Positions 14,960 through 23,269 of a DNA stretch of 28,853 bases are shown piece by piece. Under the pieces are notes generated by a model. That model was not told the DNA's origin. It did not search any database and worked only from the letters and a program-made list of their open reading frames with translations. Position numbers and translations under genes: made by a program. Origin of the DNA: SZAS-3 sp964386785 (GTDB lineage: Bacteria > Chlamydiota > Chlamydiia > Chlamydiales > JAAKFR01); the NCBI GenBank assembly GCA_964386785.1, contig CAYLUD010000018.1, positions 1 to 28,853 of the forward strand, given 5' to 3'. The number at the start of each line of letters is the position of its first letter. Position 1 is the stretch's first letter.

Positions 14960-14985
14960 TATAGGAAACCTAGAAGGTTCCTATA
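14960..14985 (-). terminator. Hairpin between the exported-protein gene and sua5
   Basis: TATAGGAA pairs with TTCCTATA, then after one bulged A, CCT pairs with AGG across an AGA loop: eleven base pairs. On the minus strand it lies after the stop of the exported-protein gene and is followed by tggttttaat, a weak T-run, and 10 bases later the sua5 ATG. It could be a terminator or an attenuator in the sua5 leader. The T-run is too short to be sure. Confidence 0.45.
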
Positions 14986-15003
14986 CGCTACTCTCTTATC
15001 TTC

Positions 15004-15612
15004 CTATACCTTTAGCTTTCTTGTTTTCTGTGTCGGTACGGATTGCATTACAGGCTTTTGCAGAAAATGGAAAGAGTCAATAAATTTTTGATACTGTACC
15101 CGATCAGCCTCTTGTTCTTGGTATACAGCGAAGACCTGGTATAAAGTATTCCCAGACAAGATCAATTGTCCCTGGAATAGAATTGTATCACTTTTCACTA
15201 GGAATTCTAAAGCATCAGCTCCCTCTACCTCAAACTGTCGCATCGATTTCACCTCAGCATCTGGAAGGGCTGCCAGCATACCACCAAACCCATCTTGCAG
15301 ATTGACTTCAGGCCGACTCATATCAATTTCAGGTGGATAGGTCCAAACGGATACCACATAGACTACATTCTCATGAGGCTCGCTCAGATATGTTTGATAC
15401 CGAATTAATAAATCCGTCTTAGGAATTTCAATTTTCTGATCCACGATCTGAGGTTCTGTGGGAAGCTGGATGGTGAAATTTCCCTCTGTTGAGGTAAATA
15501 ACTGCCATTCTACTTGCTTCATTTCTTCAGCAGGAATCACCTCATTGACTTCTGCTGATAGTAGATGGGCGAGAGAAACAACCCCCACTGCAATCATGGT
15601 ACGAATCCACAT
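15004..15612 (-). CDS. Conserved exported protein of unknown function
   Basis: A 202-residue protein with an N-terminal signal peptide (MWIRTMIAVGVVSLAHLLSA, with likely cleavage after LSA), so exported to the periplasm or beyond. The mature part has FTSTEGNFTIQLPTEPQIVD, then YVVSVWTYPPE, VEGADALEFLVKS, and ends with LYQVFAVYQEQ and QKFIDSFHFLQ. This order (GxFTIxxPxxP near the start, then YQ-V, then FIDSF) recurs in small secreted bacterial domains of unknown role, but I do not recognise a named family. It has a TATAAT at 15622-15627, nine bases before the ATG, and a hairpin after its stop. Divergent from kdsB across a 160-base AT-rich gap. Confidence 0.8.
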   Translation of the reverse strand: MWIRTMIAVGVVSLAHLLSAEVNEVIPAEEMKQVEWQLFTSTEGNFTIQLPTEPQIVDQKIEIPKTDLLIRYQTYLSEPHENVVYVVSVWTYPPEIDMSRPEVNLQDGFGGMLAALPDAEVKSMRQFEVEGADALEFLVKSDTILFQGQLILSGNTLYQVFAVYQEQEADRVQYQKFIDSFHFLQKPVMQSVPTQKTRKLKV

Positions 15613-15772
15613 AGCTACCCTATTATAAAATTTCCTATTACCTAATAGTATAAAAAATATTATTTACAAACTAATGATTTTTAAATGAAAAGCATTTAAT
15701 TAATTATTAAGATCGAAGAACCTATCTCGGGGTGTTGCTTTTTTAGAGAAAAAATCTTACCATACATCCCCA
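15613..15772. promoter_or_regulatory. Divergent AT-rich promoter region between the exported-protein gene and kdsB
   Basis: This 160-base gap has no gene. Toward kdsB: TTGCTT at 15735-15740, 17 bases, TACCAT at 15758-15763, with the kdsB ATG only nine bases later. Toward the exported-protein gene: TATAAT on the minus strand at 15627-15622, nine bases before its ATG, without a good -35. An inverted repeat TTAAATG-aaaag-CATTTAA occupies 15681-15699 about midway and could be an operator. Confidence 0.45.
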
Positions 15773-16525
15773 ATGCCGACTGTCGCTATTATCCCCGCTC
15801 GTTTACGAAGTTCTCGTTTTCCAAAAAAAATACTCGCAGACATACTTGGAAAGTCTTTACTACAAAGAACTTACGAACAGGTTATTCAATGCAGCGAGTT
15901 AGACCAAACATTCATTGCTGTAGACGATCCTGTGGTAGAGCAGCATGCTCGTTCCTTTGGCGCAGAAACGATTATGACCGACCCGTCATTACCTACTGGA
16001 TCTCATAGAATTGCAGCAGCGATAGCGCAACAAGCTATCCAAGCTGAAATCGTACTGAACGTACAAGCTGATGAACCCTGCTTTGATCCAAAAATTGGTT
16101 CTTTGCTTATTCATGCGTTACGGAACAACCCCACGGCTAGCGTGGTTACCCCAATTACTCGGATTCGTTCCGAAGAACAACGCTTAAATCCTTCTGTGGT
16201 CAAATGTGTATGTGATCAGCAAGGAAGAGCTCTCTATTTTTCTCGTGCTCCCATCCCCTATTTCCAAACATCTGATGCTGCTACACCTTCTTACCGCCAC
16301 ATCGGTGTGTACTGTTTTCGAACCCCCCTCCTAATGACCTATGCAACTCTATCTCTAACTCCATTGCAAAAAGCAGAAGATTTAGAACAGTTACGACTTT
16401 TAGAAATGGGATACCCGATCCACGTATGTGAAGTACAAGAATCTGCAATTAGCGTAGATCGACCTGAGGATATTGAAAAAGTGGAAGCATGGTTATGTCA
16501 GAAGGCAGAAAATATCTCTTTGTAA
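15773..16525 (+). CDS. kdsB: 3-deoxy-manno-octulosonate cytidylyltransferase
   Basis: Activates Kdo to CMP-Kdo for transfer to lipid A. The 250-residue protein is of normal length and shows IIPARLRSSRFPKKIL (nucleotide-binding loop), VAVDD-like IAVDDPVVE, LNVQADEP, and AISVDRPEDIEKVEAWL at the C-terminus. It starts the long plus-strand run kdsB-pyrG-ruvX-zwf-opcA-pgl-aroDE; the promoter candidate ends nine bases before its ATG. The last 31 bases overlap pyrG in another frame, an arrangement also present in Chlamydia where kdsB and pyrG are neighbours. Confidence 0.96.
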   Translation: MPTVAIIPARLRSSRFPKKILADILGKSLLQRTYEQVIQCSELDQTFIAVDDPVVEQHARSFGAETIMTDPSLPTGSHRIAAAIAQQAIQAEIVLNVQADEPCFDPKIGSLLIHALRNNPTASVVTPITRIRSEEQRLNPSVVKCVCDQQGRALYFSRAPIPYFQTSDAATPSYRHIGVYCFRTPLLMTYATLSLTPLQKAEDLEQLRLLEMGYPIHVCEVQESAISVDRPEDIEKVEAWLCQKAENISL

Positions 16526-18108
16526 CAGGGGGAGTGGTTTCTTCGTTAGGGAAGGGGCTCTCGATGTCTTGCATTGGTCTCCTATTAGAAAAACGGGGCA
16601 TTCCAATCGCCATGTTAAAGCTGGATCCCTATTTAAATGTGGATCCAGGCACCATGAATCCATTTGAACATGGGGAAGTCTATGTTACAGATGACGGTAT
16701 TGAGACAGATTTAGATCTAGGCCATTATTATCGATTTACTCATGCGACGATCTCCAAAGAATCGACAGCCACGTCAGGACAAATCTACGATACGGTCTTG
16801 AAAAAAGAACGCCGCGGAGACTATTTAGGGAAAACGGTTCAGGTCATACCTCATATTACGGATGAGATTAAACGAAGAATTTCGCTCTGCGGGGAATCGC
16901 ATCCTGGAGCTGTAGTGCTCGTGGAGATTGGTGGAACCGCTGGTGATATTGAGTCATTGCCGTTTTTAGAAGCTATTCGACAATTTCGCTATGAACACCC
17001 TCAAGATTGTCTGAATCTACACATGACCTATGTGCCGTACCTAAAAGCAGCTAAAGAGGTAAAAACCAAACCTACCCAACACTCTGTGCAAACGCTGAGA
17101 AGCATCGGTATCCACCCAGACTTTATTCTCTGTCGTTGTGAATTACCTTTGTCACAGTCTGTGAGGGATAAAATCAGTCTTTTCTCTAACATTCCAAAAG
17201 AACACGTTTTTGAAGCTCTGGATGTCACACAGTCCATTTATGAACTCCCTATACAATTACGCGCTGGGGGTATCGATCGAGCCATTTGTGAGCGATTTCA
17301 TCTTCCCCATGCCCCAGCCCCTCTTGAAGATTGGGAGCGGTTACTTCAATCAGCCCAACACCCGAAACAAACGGTACGAATTGGCATCGCAGGCAAATAT
17401 TTAGAATTACAGGATGCCTATAAGTCCATTATTGAGTCTCTACATCACGCGGGTCTCCAATTAGACTATAAAGTAGAGATTGTTCCTATTGAAGCAGAAA
17501 CCGATCGGGTGCTTGCAGAACTACCCCAATGTGATGGGTGTCTCGTGCCTGGAGGATTTGGAACACGTGGCTGGGAAGGTAAAATTGCCGCAGCGCGCTA
17601 CTGCCGAGAGCGCGGCGTCCCCTATTTTGGCATCTGCCTTGGCATGCAAGTGTTAGTCGTGGAATTTGCTCGCCATGTAATGGGGTATACAGAAGCAAAC
17701 TCAACAGAAATGGACCCTCAGACCCCAACACCCATTATTTCCCTTTTATCTGAGCAACGAGGTGTGTCGAATTTTGGAGGCACGATGCGATTAGGAGCAT
17801 ATCCATGCCGGATTGCAAGAGATTCCCTTGCATACCAGGCCTACCAAACGGATCTCATTTCAGAGCGCCATCGTCATCGCTATGAATTCAATAATCAATT
17901 TCAACAAGAAGCCGAGAATGCTGGATTGTGTATTTCGGGAACCTTGGATCAGAGCCTTCTCTGTGAAATTGCAGAAATACGTCGTCATCCTTGGATGGTA
18001 GGCGTGCAATTTCACCCTGAATTCAAATCTCGACCTACGGAACCTCATCCCCTATTTGTTGCGTTTTTACAGGCTAGTGCCAACCTAGTCAAACGACCAG
18101 CTCCATGA
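16495..18108 (+). CDS. pyrG: CTP synthase
   Basis: Makes CTP from UTP with ATP and glutamine (or ammonia), here placed next to the CTP-using KdsB. From the ATG at 16495 the product has 537 residues, the usual length. The synthetase domain begins KYLFVTGGVVSSLGKG, with LDPYLNVDPGTMNP, EVYVTDDGIETDLDLGHYYRF and EIGGTAGDIESLPFLEA. The class I amidotransferase domain has VPGGFGTRGWEGK, the nucleophile elbow FGICLGMQVLVVEFAR, and the His-Glu pair in GVQFHPEFKSRP. Two in-frame residues upstream (16489) are an alternative start. It overlaps kdsB by 31 bases and ruvX by four (ATGA). Confidence 0.97.
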   Translation: MSEGRKYLFVTGGVVSSLGKGLSMSCIGLLLEKRGIPIAMLKLDPYLNVDPGTMNPFEHGEVYVTDDGIETDLDLGHYYRFTHATISKESTATSGQIYDTVLKKERRGDYLGKTVQVIPHITDEIKRRISLCGESHPGAVVLVEIGGTAGDIESLPFLEAIRQFRYEHPQDCLNLHMTYVPYLKAAKEVKTKPTQHSVQTLRSIGIHPDFILCRCELPLSQSVRDKISLFSNIPKEHVFEALDVTQSIYELPIQLRAGGIDRAICERFHLPHAPAPLEDWERLLQSAQHPKQTVRIGIAGKYLELQDAYKSIIESLHHAGLQLDYKVEIVPIEAETDRVLAELPQCDGCLVPGGFGTRGWEGKIAAARYCRERGVPYFGICLGMQVLVVEFARHVMGYTEANSTEMDPQTPTPIISLLSEQRGVSNFGGTMRLGAYPCRIARDSLAYQAYQTDLISERHRHRYEFNNQFQQEAENAGLCISGTLDQSLLCEIAEIRRHPWMVGVQFHPEFKSRPTEPHPLFVAFLQASANLVKRPAP

Positions 18109-18527
18109 GTCGCATTCTAGCTGTAGACTATGGAACAAAACGTCTCGGACTGGCACTCTCTGATCCAAGTCAGATTCTAGCCTCTCCCCTACCTTTTTTG
18201 CTCACTTTAAAAACAATGGAGCAAACAGCGGACGCTGTGCTCACATTAGCAGCACATCATCAAGCTGCGTTGATTCTATTGGGCTACCCTTTACATCTTA
18301 GTGGGAATCGAAGTTTTCTTAGCGATGAAGTGCTGCACTTTCAATCCGCAATCGCGCAAAAAAGTTCGATTGCAACTCGTTTATGGGACGAACGATTAAC
18401 CACAGCAGAAGCGGAAAAAACATTACGGCTAGGTGGTGTACGTCGTAAGCAGCGTTCTCAGGTTACAGATTCATTGGCTGCTGTTTTGCTCTTGCAAAGT
18501 TATCTAGACTCCCAAAAACAGATTTGA
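18105..18527 (+). CDS. ruvX: Putative pre-16S rRNA nuclease (YqgF/RuvX)
   Basis: YqgF-family RNase H-fold nuclease involved in 16S rRNA 5'-end maturation. The 140-residue protein has the first acidic site in ILAVDYGTKRLGLALSD, a second region in LILLGYPLHLSGN (where the usual G-x-P-x-x-x-x-G pattern is kept), and the last acidic cluster in LWDERLTTAEAEKTL and VTDSLAAVLLLQSYL. Its ATG overlaps the pyrG stop (ATGA), implying translational coupling. The same pyrG-yqgF-zwf order exists in Chlamydia. Confidence 0.93.
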   Translation: MSRILAVDYGTKRLGLALSDPSQILASPLPFLLTLKTMEQTADAVLTLAAHHQAALILLGYPLHLSGNRSFLSDEVLHFQSAIAQKSSIATRLWDERLTTAEAEKTLRLGGVRRKQRSQVTDSLAAVLLLQSYLDSQKQI

Positions 18528-18589
18528 TTAAATAACCCCATAACTTTGACACGCACATTGCTGTCCCACAGAAAGTACTGAGGTCTATT

Positions 18590-20173
18590 ATGTCTGAATC
18601 ACCCGGAGAGCCTATCCAAGACAGGAAGGTTGATGAAAAATTTACCAATCCTCTCTACGAAAAAGGACCTTCTTCTCGCATTATGGACCCTTGCATCCTG
18701 GTGATTTTTGGAGCTACGGGTGATCTTACGGCGCGTAAACTATTTCCAGCCTTGTACAATCTCAAACGTGATGGACAATTGCCAAGCCATTTTTGCGTTG
18801 TCGGTTTTGCTCGTCGCGAAAAAACTCACGATGCATTTCGAGAGGAAATGCGCCAAGCAGTTTCAGATCACTCGCGTACTCAGCCTATCGATGACAATCT
18901 ATGGCAAGAATTCTCTAAGCAGATTTTCTACCATGCAGCGACCTTTGATGAGCTGAATGGTTACACGCAATTACGCGCTGTATTAGAGAGTTTAGATCAG
19001 CAGTTTGGCACAGGCGGCAATCGTATTTTTTATCTTTCTACGCAACCCAGTTATTTTCCAACGATTATTGCCAACCTTGGACAGGGAGGATTGATCTACT
19101 CAGCCCTACAAGAAAAGAAAAAATGGTCACGGGTTGTGATTGAGAAACCCTTTGGACATGACCTGGCGTCTTGTTTAAGGTTACAACAGTTTGTGTTGCA
19201 TCATCTGGATGAAAGTCAAATCTACCGTATTGATCACTACTTAGGGAAAGAAACCGTTCAAAACATTTTGGTCTTTCGGTTTTCGAATGAAATTTTTGAA
19301 TCCTTTTGGAATCACCACTACGTAGATCATGTGCAAATTACCATGGCAGAAGAAATAGGGATAGGATCCCGTGGTGCTTTTTTTGAAGAAGCGGGCATGT
19401 TGCGAGATATCGTACAAAACCATCTCATGCAAGTGCTCTCTTTGGTTGCCATGGAGCCGCCCGTATCCCTAGCTGCGAATAGTATTCGCGATGAAAAAGT
19501 GAAAGTGATCCAGGCCTTACGACCCGTTGACTTAGCTCACTTTAGTCAGCAGGTCGTCCGAGGGCAGTATGGGCCTGGCTATATCGATGGCTCTACAGTA
19601 TGTGGCTATCGAGAAGAAAACCATGTCAGCCCCACCTCCTCTGTGGAGACCTTCGTAGGCATTAAAGCCTTTATAGATAACTGGCGCTGGGCAGGAGTGC
19701 CTTTCTATATTCGAGCTGGGAAAAGACTACCGAAGCGCGTTACTGAGGTCGCGATTGTCTTTAAGGAGGTCCCAGGGATTCTATTTGCTCGCAAGGGACA
19801 CAAAAATGAACCGAACATTCTCGTGCTACGCATTCAGCCAGATGAGGGTATTGCGCTACGCATCAATACTAAGGTCCCAGGCCCTTCTATTCCTATCCAA
19901 CCTGTGAAAATGGATTTCCGTTATGGAGCTTATTTCGGACTCACTCCACCAGAAGCCTACGAGCGACTCATCTGTGATTGTATTTTAGGAGATGGCACTC
20001 TCTTTGCTCGAGATGATGAGGTCGTCTCATCTTGGCGATATTTTTCTCCTATCTTGGATCGATGGGCTGAAATGGGTCCGTGTGACTTTCCTAATTACGC
20101 AGCAGGCTCATGGGGGCCTAAAGCTGCAGATGAACTCCTTGCTATGGATCAGCGGGCCTGGAGGCTTTTGTAA
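18590..20173 (+). CDS. zwf: Glucose-6-phosphate 1-dehydrogenase
   Basis: Oxidises glucose 6-phosphate to 6-phosphogluconolactone with NADP, first step of the oxidative pentose phosphate pathway. The 527-residue protein has an ~30-residue polar N-terminal extension before LVIFGATGDLTARKLFPALYNL (NADP site). The active site is RIDHYLGKETVQNILVFRF, with EKPFGHD before it; FYIRAGKRLPKR and FRYGAYF follow. A GAGG ribosome site lies six bases before the ATG. The gap to ruvX is 62 bases and contains TTGACA (18546-18551) without a matching -10. The opcA gene follows after three bases. Confidence 0.97.
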   Translation: MSESPGEPIQDRKVDEKFTNPLYEKGPSSRIMDPCILVIFGATGDLTARKLFPALYNLKRDGQLPSHFCVVGFARREKTHDAFREEMRQAVSDHSRTQPIDDNLWQEFSKQIFYHAATFDELNGYTQLRAVLESLDQQFGTGGNRIFYLSTQPSYFPTIIANLGQGGLIYSALQEKKKWSRVVIEKPFGHDLASCLRLQQFVLHHLDESQIYRIDHYLGKETVQNILVFRFSNEIFESFWNHHYVDHVQITMAEEIGIGSRGAFFEEAGMLRDIVQNHLMQVLSLVAMEPPVSLAANSIRDEKVKVIQALRPVDLAHFSQQVVRGQYGPGYIDGSTVCGYREENHVSPTSSVETFVGIKAFIDNWRWAGVPFYIRAGKRLPKRVTEVAIVFKEVPGILFARKGHKNEPNILVLRIQPDEGIALRINTKVPGPSIPIQPVKMDFRYGAYFGLTPPEAYERLICDCILGDGTLFARDDEVVSSWRYFSPILDRWAEMGPCDFPNYAAGSWGPKAADELLAMDQRAWRLL

Positions 20174-20176
20174 GCT

Positions 20177-21262
20177 ATGACGGATTCGATACCTATCATT
20201 CGAGAAGAATTGTCTCGGGCTTGGGCGGCACATGAAGGGGAAGAGACCACGCGGGCATCCCTATTTAATCTGCTCGTATATGTACGAGATCAAGAAGCCA
20301 AAGAGCGCTACTATGAACTCATCCAACATGTAGTGAGTAAATTCCCTTCTCGCGTACTTTTTTTAGTCTGTGGACCCCGTCAAGAGGCGGATGACATACA
20401 TATCCAAGTGACCTGTCAACCAGCAGGAAATGGTGAACTGAAAGTCTACTGTGAAATGATTGAGATTCAAGCTCAAGGTAAGTATGTAGATCGCATTCCC
20501 TTTTTAACTTTGCCTCACCTCTTGGCAGATCTTCCTGTTTTCCTGCTATGGACAGAAAACCCTGCACATCATTCTCCCCTATTGCAGGAACTACAACCCT
20601 TTGCCACTCGCATTATTTTTGATGTAGATGACATCGATTCTCTACCTGGTTTCGCTCATGCTGCTCTTGGAATGATGCACAATTTTCAATGTGTGGTGGG
20701 TGATTTATTTTGGAACGCAATTCGAGGGTGGCGTAGAATTCTTGCAGAAACCTTTTCTACCCCTGAGCGTTTCATCATCTTAGGTAAAGCCCATCACCTA
20801 GTGATCCGTTACAATACGCATATTCCATGTGAACACCCAGCTCTTGAAACACAGGCAGCCTATCTGCAAGCCTGGCTAGCAGCTCGTTTGAATTGGAATT
20901 TTGAAAGTTTTGAACGGATTGAGCAGAACGTACGTCTTAGTTATCGACGACCCCTACATGACGTAGTGGTTATTTTACAGCCAGTCCAAGTCTCTTTTTT
21001 ACCTGAAGGAGCTATTGTAGAGATGGAGATCGAGAGTTTAGCTAATCAAGGGCACTACCTACTTTCGTACCAGGAGACTCGCCCTGCAGTTACCGTGCAT
21101 TACTCAGACGCAGATCAGTGCGACTGTCCTGTATCTTTCTTTCTCCACCCTTCGAATCCTGGACATGAATTAGTTACAGAAATTTTTTATCCCCAACCTC
21201 ATGAACATTATAGAGAGATGCTACAAATTCTATCCATCCTACCTTGGGAGCCCCCATGTTAA
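20177..21262 (+). CDS. opcA: Glucose-6-phosphate dehydrogenase assembly protein OpcA
   Basis: OpcA activates or assembles G6PDH, best known from cyanobacteria where it links Zwf to redox state, and also found in actinobacteria. The 361-residue protein shows the family core: ASLFNLLVYV at the N-terminus, SRVLFLVCG, ELKVYCEMIEIQAQGK, LPHLLADLPVFLLWTENPAHHS and ATRIIFDVDDIDSLPGF, followed by the second half including LAARLNWNF. It lies between zwf and pgl: three bases from zwf and overlapping pgl by seven. The context and motifs make the assignment strong; whether it has the redox behaviour of cyanobacterial OpcA is unknown. Confidence 0.85.
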   Translation: MTDSIPIIREELSRAWAAHEGEETTRASLFNLLVYVRDQEAKERYYELIQHVVSKFPSRVLFLVCGPRQEADDIHIQVTCQPAGNGELKVYCEMIEIQAQGKYVDRIPFLTLPHLLADLPVFLLWTENPAHHSPLLQELQPFATRIIFDVDDIDSLPGFAHAALGMMHNFQCVVGDLFWNAIRGWRRILAETFSTPERFIILGKAHHLVIRYNTHIPCEHPALETQAAYLQAWLAARLNWNFESFERIEQNVRLSYRRPLHDVVVILQPVQVSFLPEGAIVEMEIESLANQGHYLLSYQETRPAVTVHYSDADQCDCPVSFFLHPSNPGHELVTEIFYPQPHEHYREMLQILSILPWEPPC

Positions 21263-22002
21263 GTTATCGATGGGATCAGCGTCGCACCCTATGGATCCCC
21301 GGTGATCGTCAATCTACTATCGACTATGCTACACGACGTTGGGTAGAATCTGCCCGTGCTGCCATACGACAACGCAATCGTTTTGCAGTCGCGTTATCAG
21401 GAGGATCTACGCCAAAAAAAATCTTTGAAACTCTTGTAGAACAGTATCGCGATGCATTACCTTGGAATCAGGTAGTCCTCTTCTGGAGTGATGAGCGTAG
21501 TGTCTCTCCGTCAAATCCTGATAGCAATTTTCATATGGCTTGGGTAGAGGCAGGGCTAGAAACGTTACCTATTCGGTCGGTATACCGTATGGTGGCCGAA
21601 TCTGATCTCGAAGCAAATAGCCAAGCATATGAAAAGAACCTACATGCCGTCCTAGGGAACGATAGCTTAGATCTGATTATGTTAGGGATGGGTGATGATG
21701 GTCATACAGCCTCTTTATTTCCCAATACAGCAGCATTACACGAGTCGACACGTGGGGTTGTTGCGAATTATGTTCCTCAACACGCTACCTGGAGGATGAC
21801 CTTCACCTATTCGTTGATTCATCGAGCTCGTGAAGTGTGTGTCTATGTCATCGGCAAAAATAAAGCCGAACGTGTACATGCCGTATTATGCACTACTGAC
21901 TCTGCTACAACCTATCCCGTGCAGAGCATTGGGTCTCAGGACAATCCAGCGTCATGGATCTTGGATGAAGAAGCAGCGTCCTTATTGACATTTCCACAAT
22001 AA
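21256..22002 (+). CDS. pgl: 6-phosphogluconolactonase
   Basis: Hydrolyses 6-phosphogluconolactone to 6-phosphogluconate, second step of the oxidative pentose phosphate pathway. The ATG at 21256 has GGGAG five bases upstream and overlaps the opcA stop by seven bases; a TTG at 21244 is in frame but less likely. The 248-residue DevB-type protein shows FAVALSGGSTPKKIFETL, VVLFWSDERSVSPSNPDSNF, and LIMLGMGDDGHTASLFPNTA, all hallmark motifs. Position after zwf is conserved in Chlamydia. aroDE follows one base after its stop. Confidence 0.95.
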   Translation: MLSYRWDQRRTLWIPGDRQSTIDYATRRWVESARAAIRQRNRFAVALSGGSTPKKIFETLVEQYRDALPWNQVVLFWSDERSVSPSNPDSNFHMAWVEAGLETLPIRSVYRMVAESDLEANSQAYEKNLHAVLGNDSLDLIMLGMGDDGHTASLFPNTAALHESTRGVVANYVPQHATWRMTFTYSLIHRAREVCVYVIGKNKAERVHAVLCTTDSATTYPVQSIGSQDNPASWILDEEAASLLTFPQ

Positions 22003-22003
22003 T

Positions 22004-23269
22004 ATGAAGCACCACAGACAAGTATGTGTCGTGATTCCTGGCCCTGATGATGCCTCTATTCGGCGTCAGCTAGGTGCCGCCAAAGAGCTAGGAGCTGACC
22101 TAGTAGAATTCTGCGCTGATCTCTTTGATCCTACAGCCAGCCAGCATATAGCAGAATATCTCAGACTCGCAGCCCCCTGTCAGACAATTGTAAGGGGAGA
22201 GTGGCAAGGGCTGAATAGCGACTGGATCGATGGCCCTGCAGGGAATCTATCCTCTTATCATGATCATGCAACAACACCTGCAGATCTTAATGCTCTTGTA
22301 CAATCTTTACCATGCACGCCGATCCGTAAGCTAGCCTGTATGACCCATTCTGTTCTGGACGCATTGCGTTTAATTCGCTGCGCGCAACAACATCCTGGAT
22401 TACTCACAGTGGGCATGGGAGAGCATGGCCTTCTAACCCGTTTGATGACCTCGTATTGGTCATATGCCGCCCTATCTTCTAACGAAACGACAGCCCCAGG
22501 TCAACCAACGATCCACACTCTACAGCACTATCCCTACTCTTCTAATTTATACGGTCTGCTTGGAGGAACGGTCGTGCAAAGCCCCAGCCACCTCACGCAC
22601 CAATCCGTAATTCGTCGCTATGACTTAGATGCACTGTATGTGAAATTGATTGTGCAGCCTCATGAACTCTCTGATTTTTTATCTCTTGCTAAGGAAATAG
22701 GAGGAAAGGGTTTTAGCGTCACTACTCCACTCAAAGAGGCCGTGGTTCCTCACCTAGACGAAGTACGAACTAACTTAGGATGCGTGAATACCCTGTTGTT
22801 AGAAACAGGGCGTTGGATTGGGTATAACACAGATGGTGAAGGGTTGTTAGCTACATTGCCTGTGGGAGTAGAACATGTCGCCATACTAGGAGGTGGAGGG
22901 GCGGCTCGTGGTTGTTATGGAGCCCTCAAATCGGGTGGCTTTCAAGTAGATGTGATCAGTCGCCACCCTACAAAATTTGCTCCATTTATTCCTTTAGAAG
23001 ATCTCTCCCGAATACCCTACGACCTATTAGTACAAACAATTCCCCACGCCGATCTCCACGTATCGGTACATCCTGGGGCAAGAGTGATTGACTTGAACCT
23101 TTCCCCTAGTCCATTTCTTAAGAAGTTGCGAGAGGCTGGATATTGGACCCAAGATGGCAAGCCTCTCTTCATTGCACAAGCGGCACGACAATTTTCTATT
23201 TGGTTTGATCTCACCATTGAGGACGTGAGCGATTTCCTTACTTCTGTGATGCCAGAGAGATGGGATTAA
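22004..23269 (+). CDS. aroDE: Bifunctional 3-dehydroquinate dehydratase / shikimate dehydrogenase
   Basis: Fusion of steps three and four of the shikimate pathway, as in plants and Chlamydia. Residues about 1-205 form a type I dehydroquinase: DLVEFCADLFDP, TIVRGEWQG, LSSYHDHATTPADL with the catalytic His, and IRKLACM with the Schiff-base Lys. Residues about 210-421 are shikimate dehydrogenase: LYGLLGGTVVQSPSHLTHQ, KGFSVTTPLKEAV with catalytic Lys, GCVNTLL, GYNTDGEGLL with catalytic Asp, and the NADP loop VAILGGGGAARGCYG. The dehydratase half is compact. It starts one base after pgl without a clear ribosome site, and its stop overlaps the LOG-protein stop by four bases on the other strand. Products feed the menaquinone genes of this window. 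Confidence 0.95.
   Translation: MKHHRQVCVVIPGPDDASIRRQLGAAKELGADLVEFCADLFDPTASQHIAEYLRLAAPCQTIVRGEWQGLNSDWIDGPAGNLSSYHDHATTPADLNALVQSLPCTPIRKLACMTHSVLDALRLIRCAQQHPGLLTVGMGEHGLLTRLMTSYWSYAALSSNETTAPGQPTIHTLQHYPYSSNLYGLLGGTVVQSPSHLTHQSVIRRYDLDALYVKLIVQPHELSDFLSLAKEIGGKGFSVTTPLKEAVVPHLDEVRTNLGCVNTLLLETGRWIGYNTDGEGLLATLPVGVEHVAILGGGGAARGCYGALKSGGFQVDVISRHPTKFAPFIPLEDLSRIPYDLLVQTIPHADLHVSVHPGARVIDLNLSPSPFLKKLREAGYWTQDGKPLFIAQAARQFSIWFDLTIEDVSDFLTSVMPERWD

Noticed and set aside
15681..15699. TTAAATG-aaaag-CATTTAA as a defined operator
   Set aside because: AT-rich inverted repeats of this size are frequent in such DNA; mentioned only as part of the intergenic region.
18546..18551. Perfect TTGACA before zwf as promoter
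   Set aside because: No acceptable -10 hexamer at 16-18 bases; kept only as a remark.
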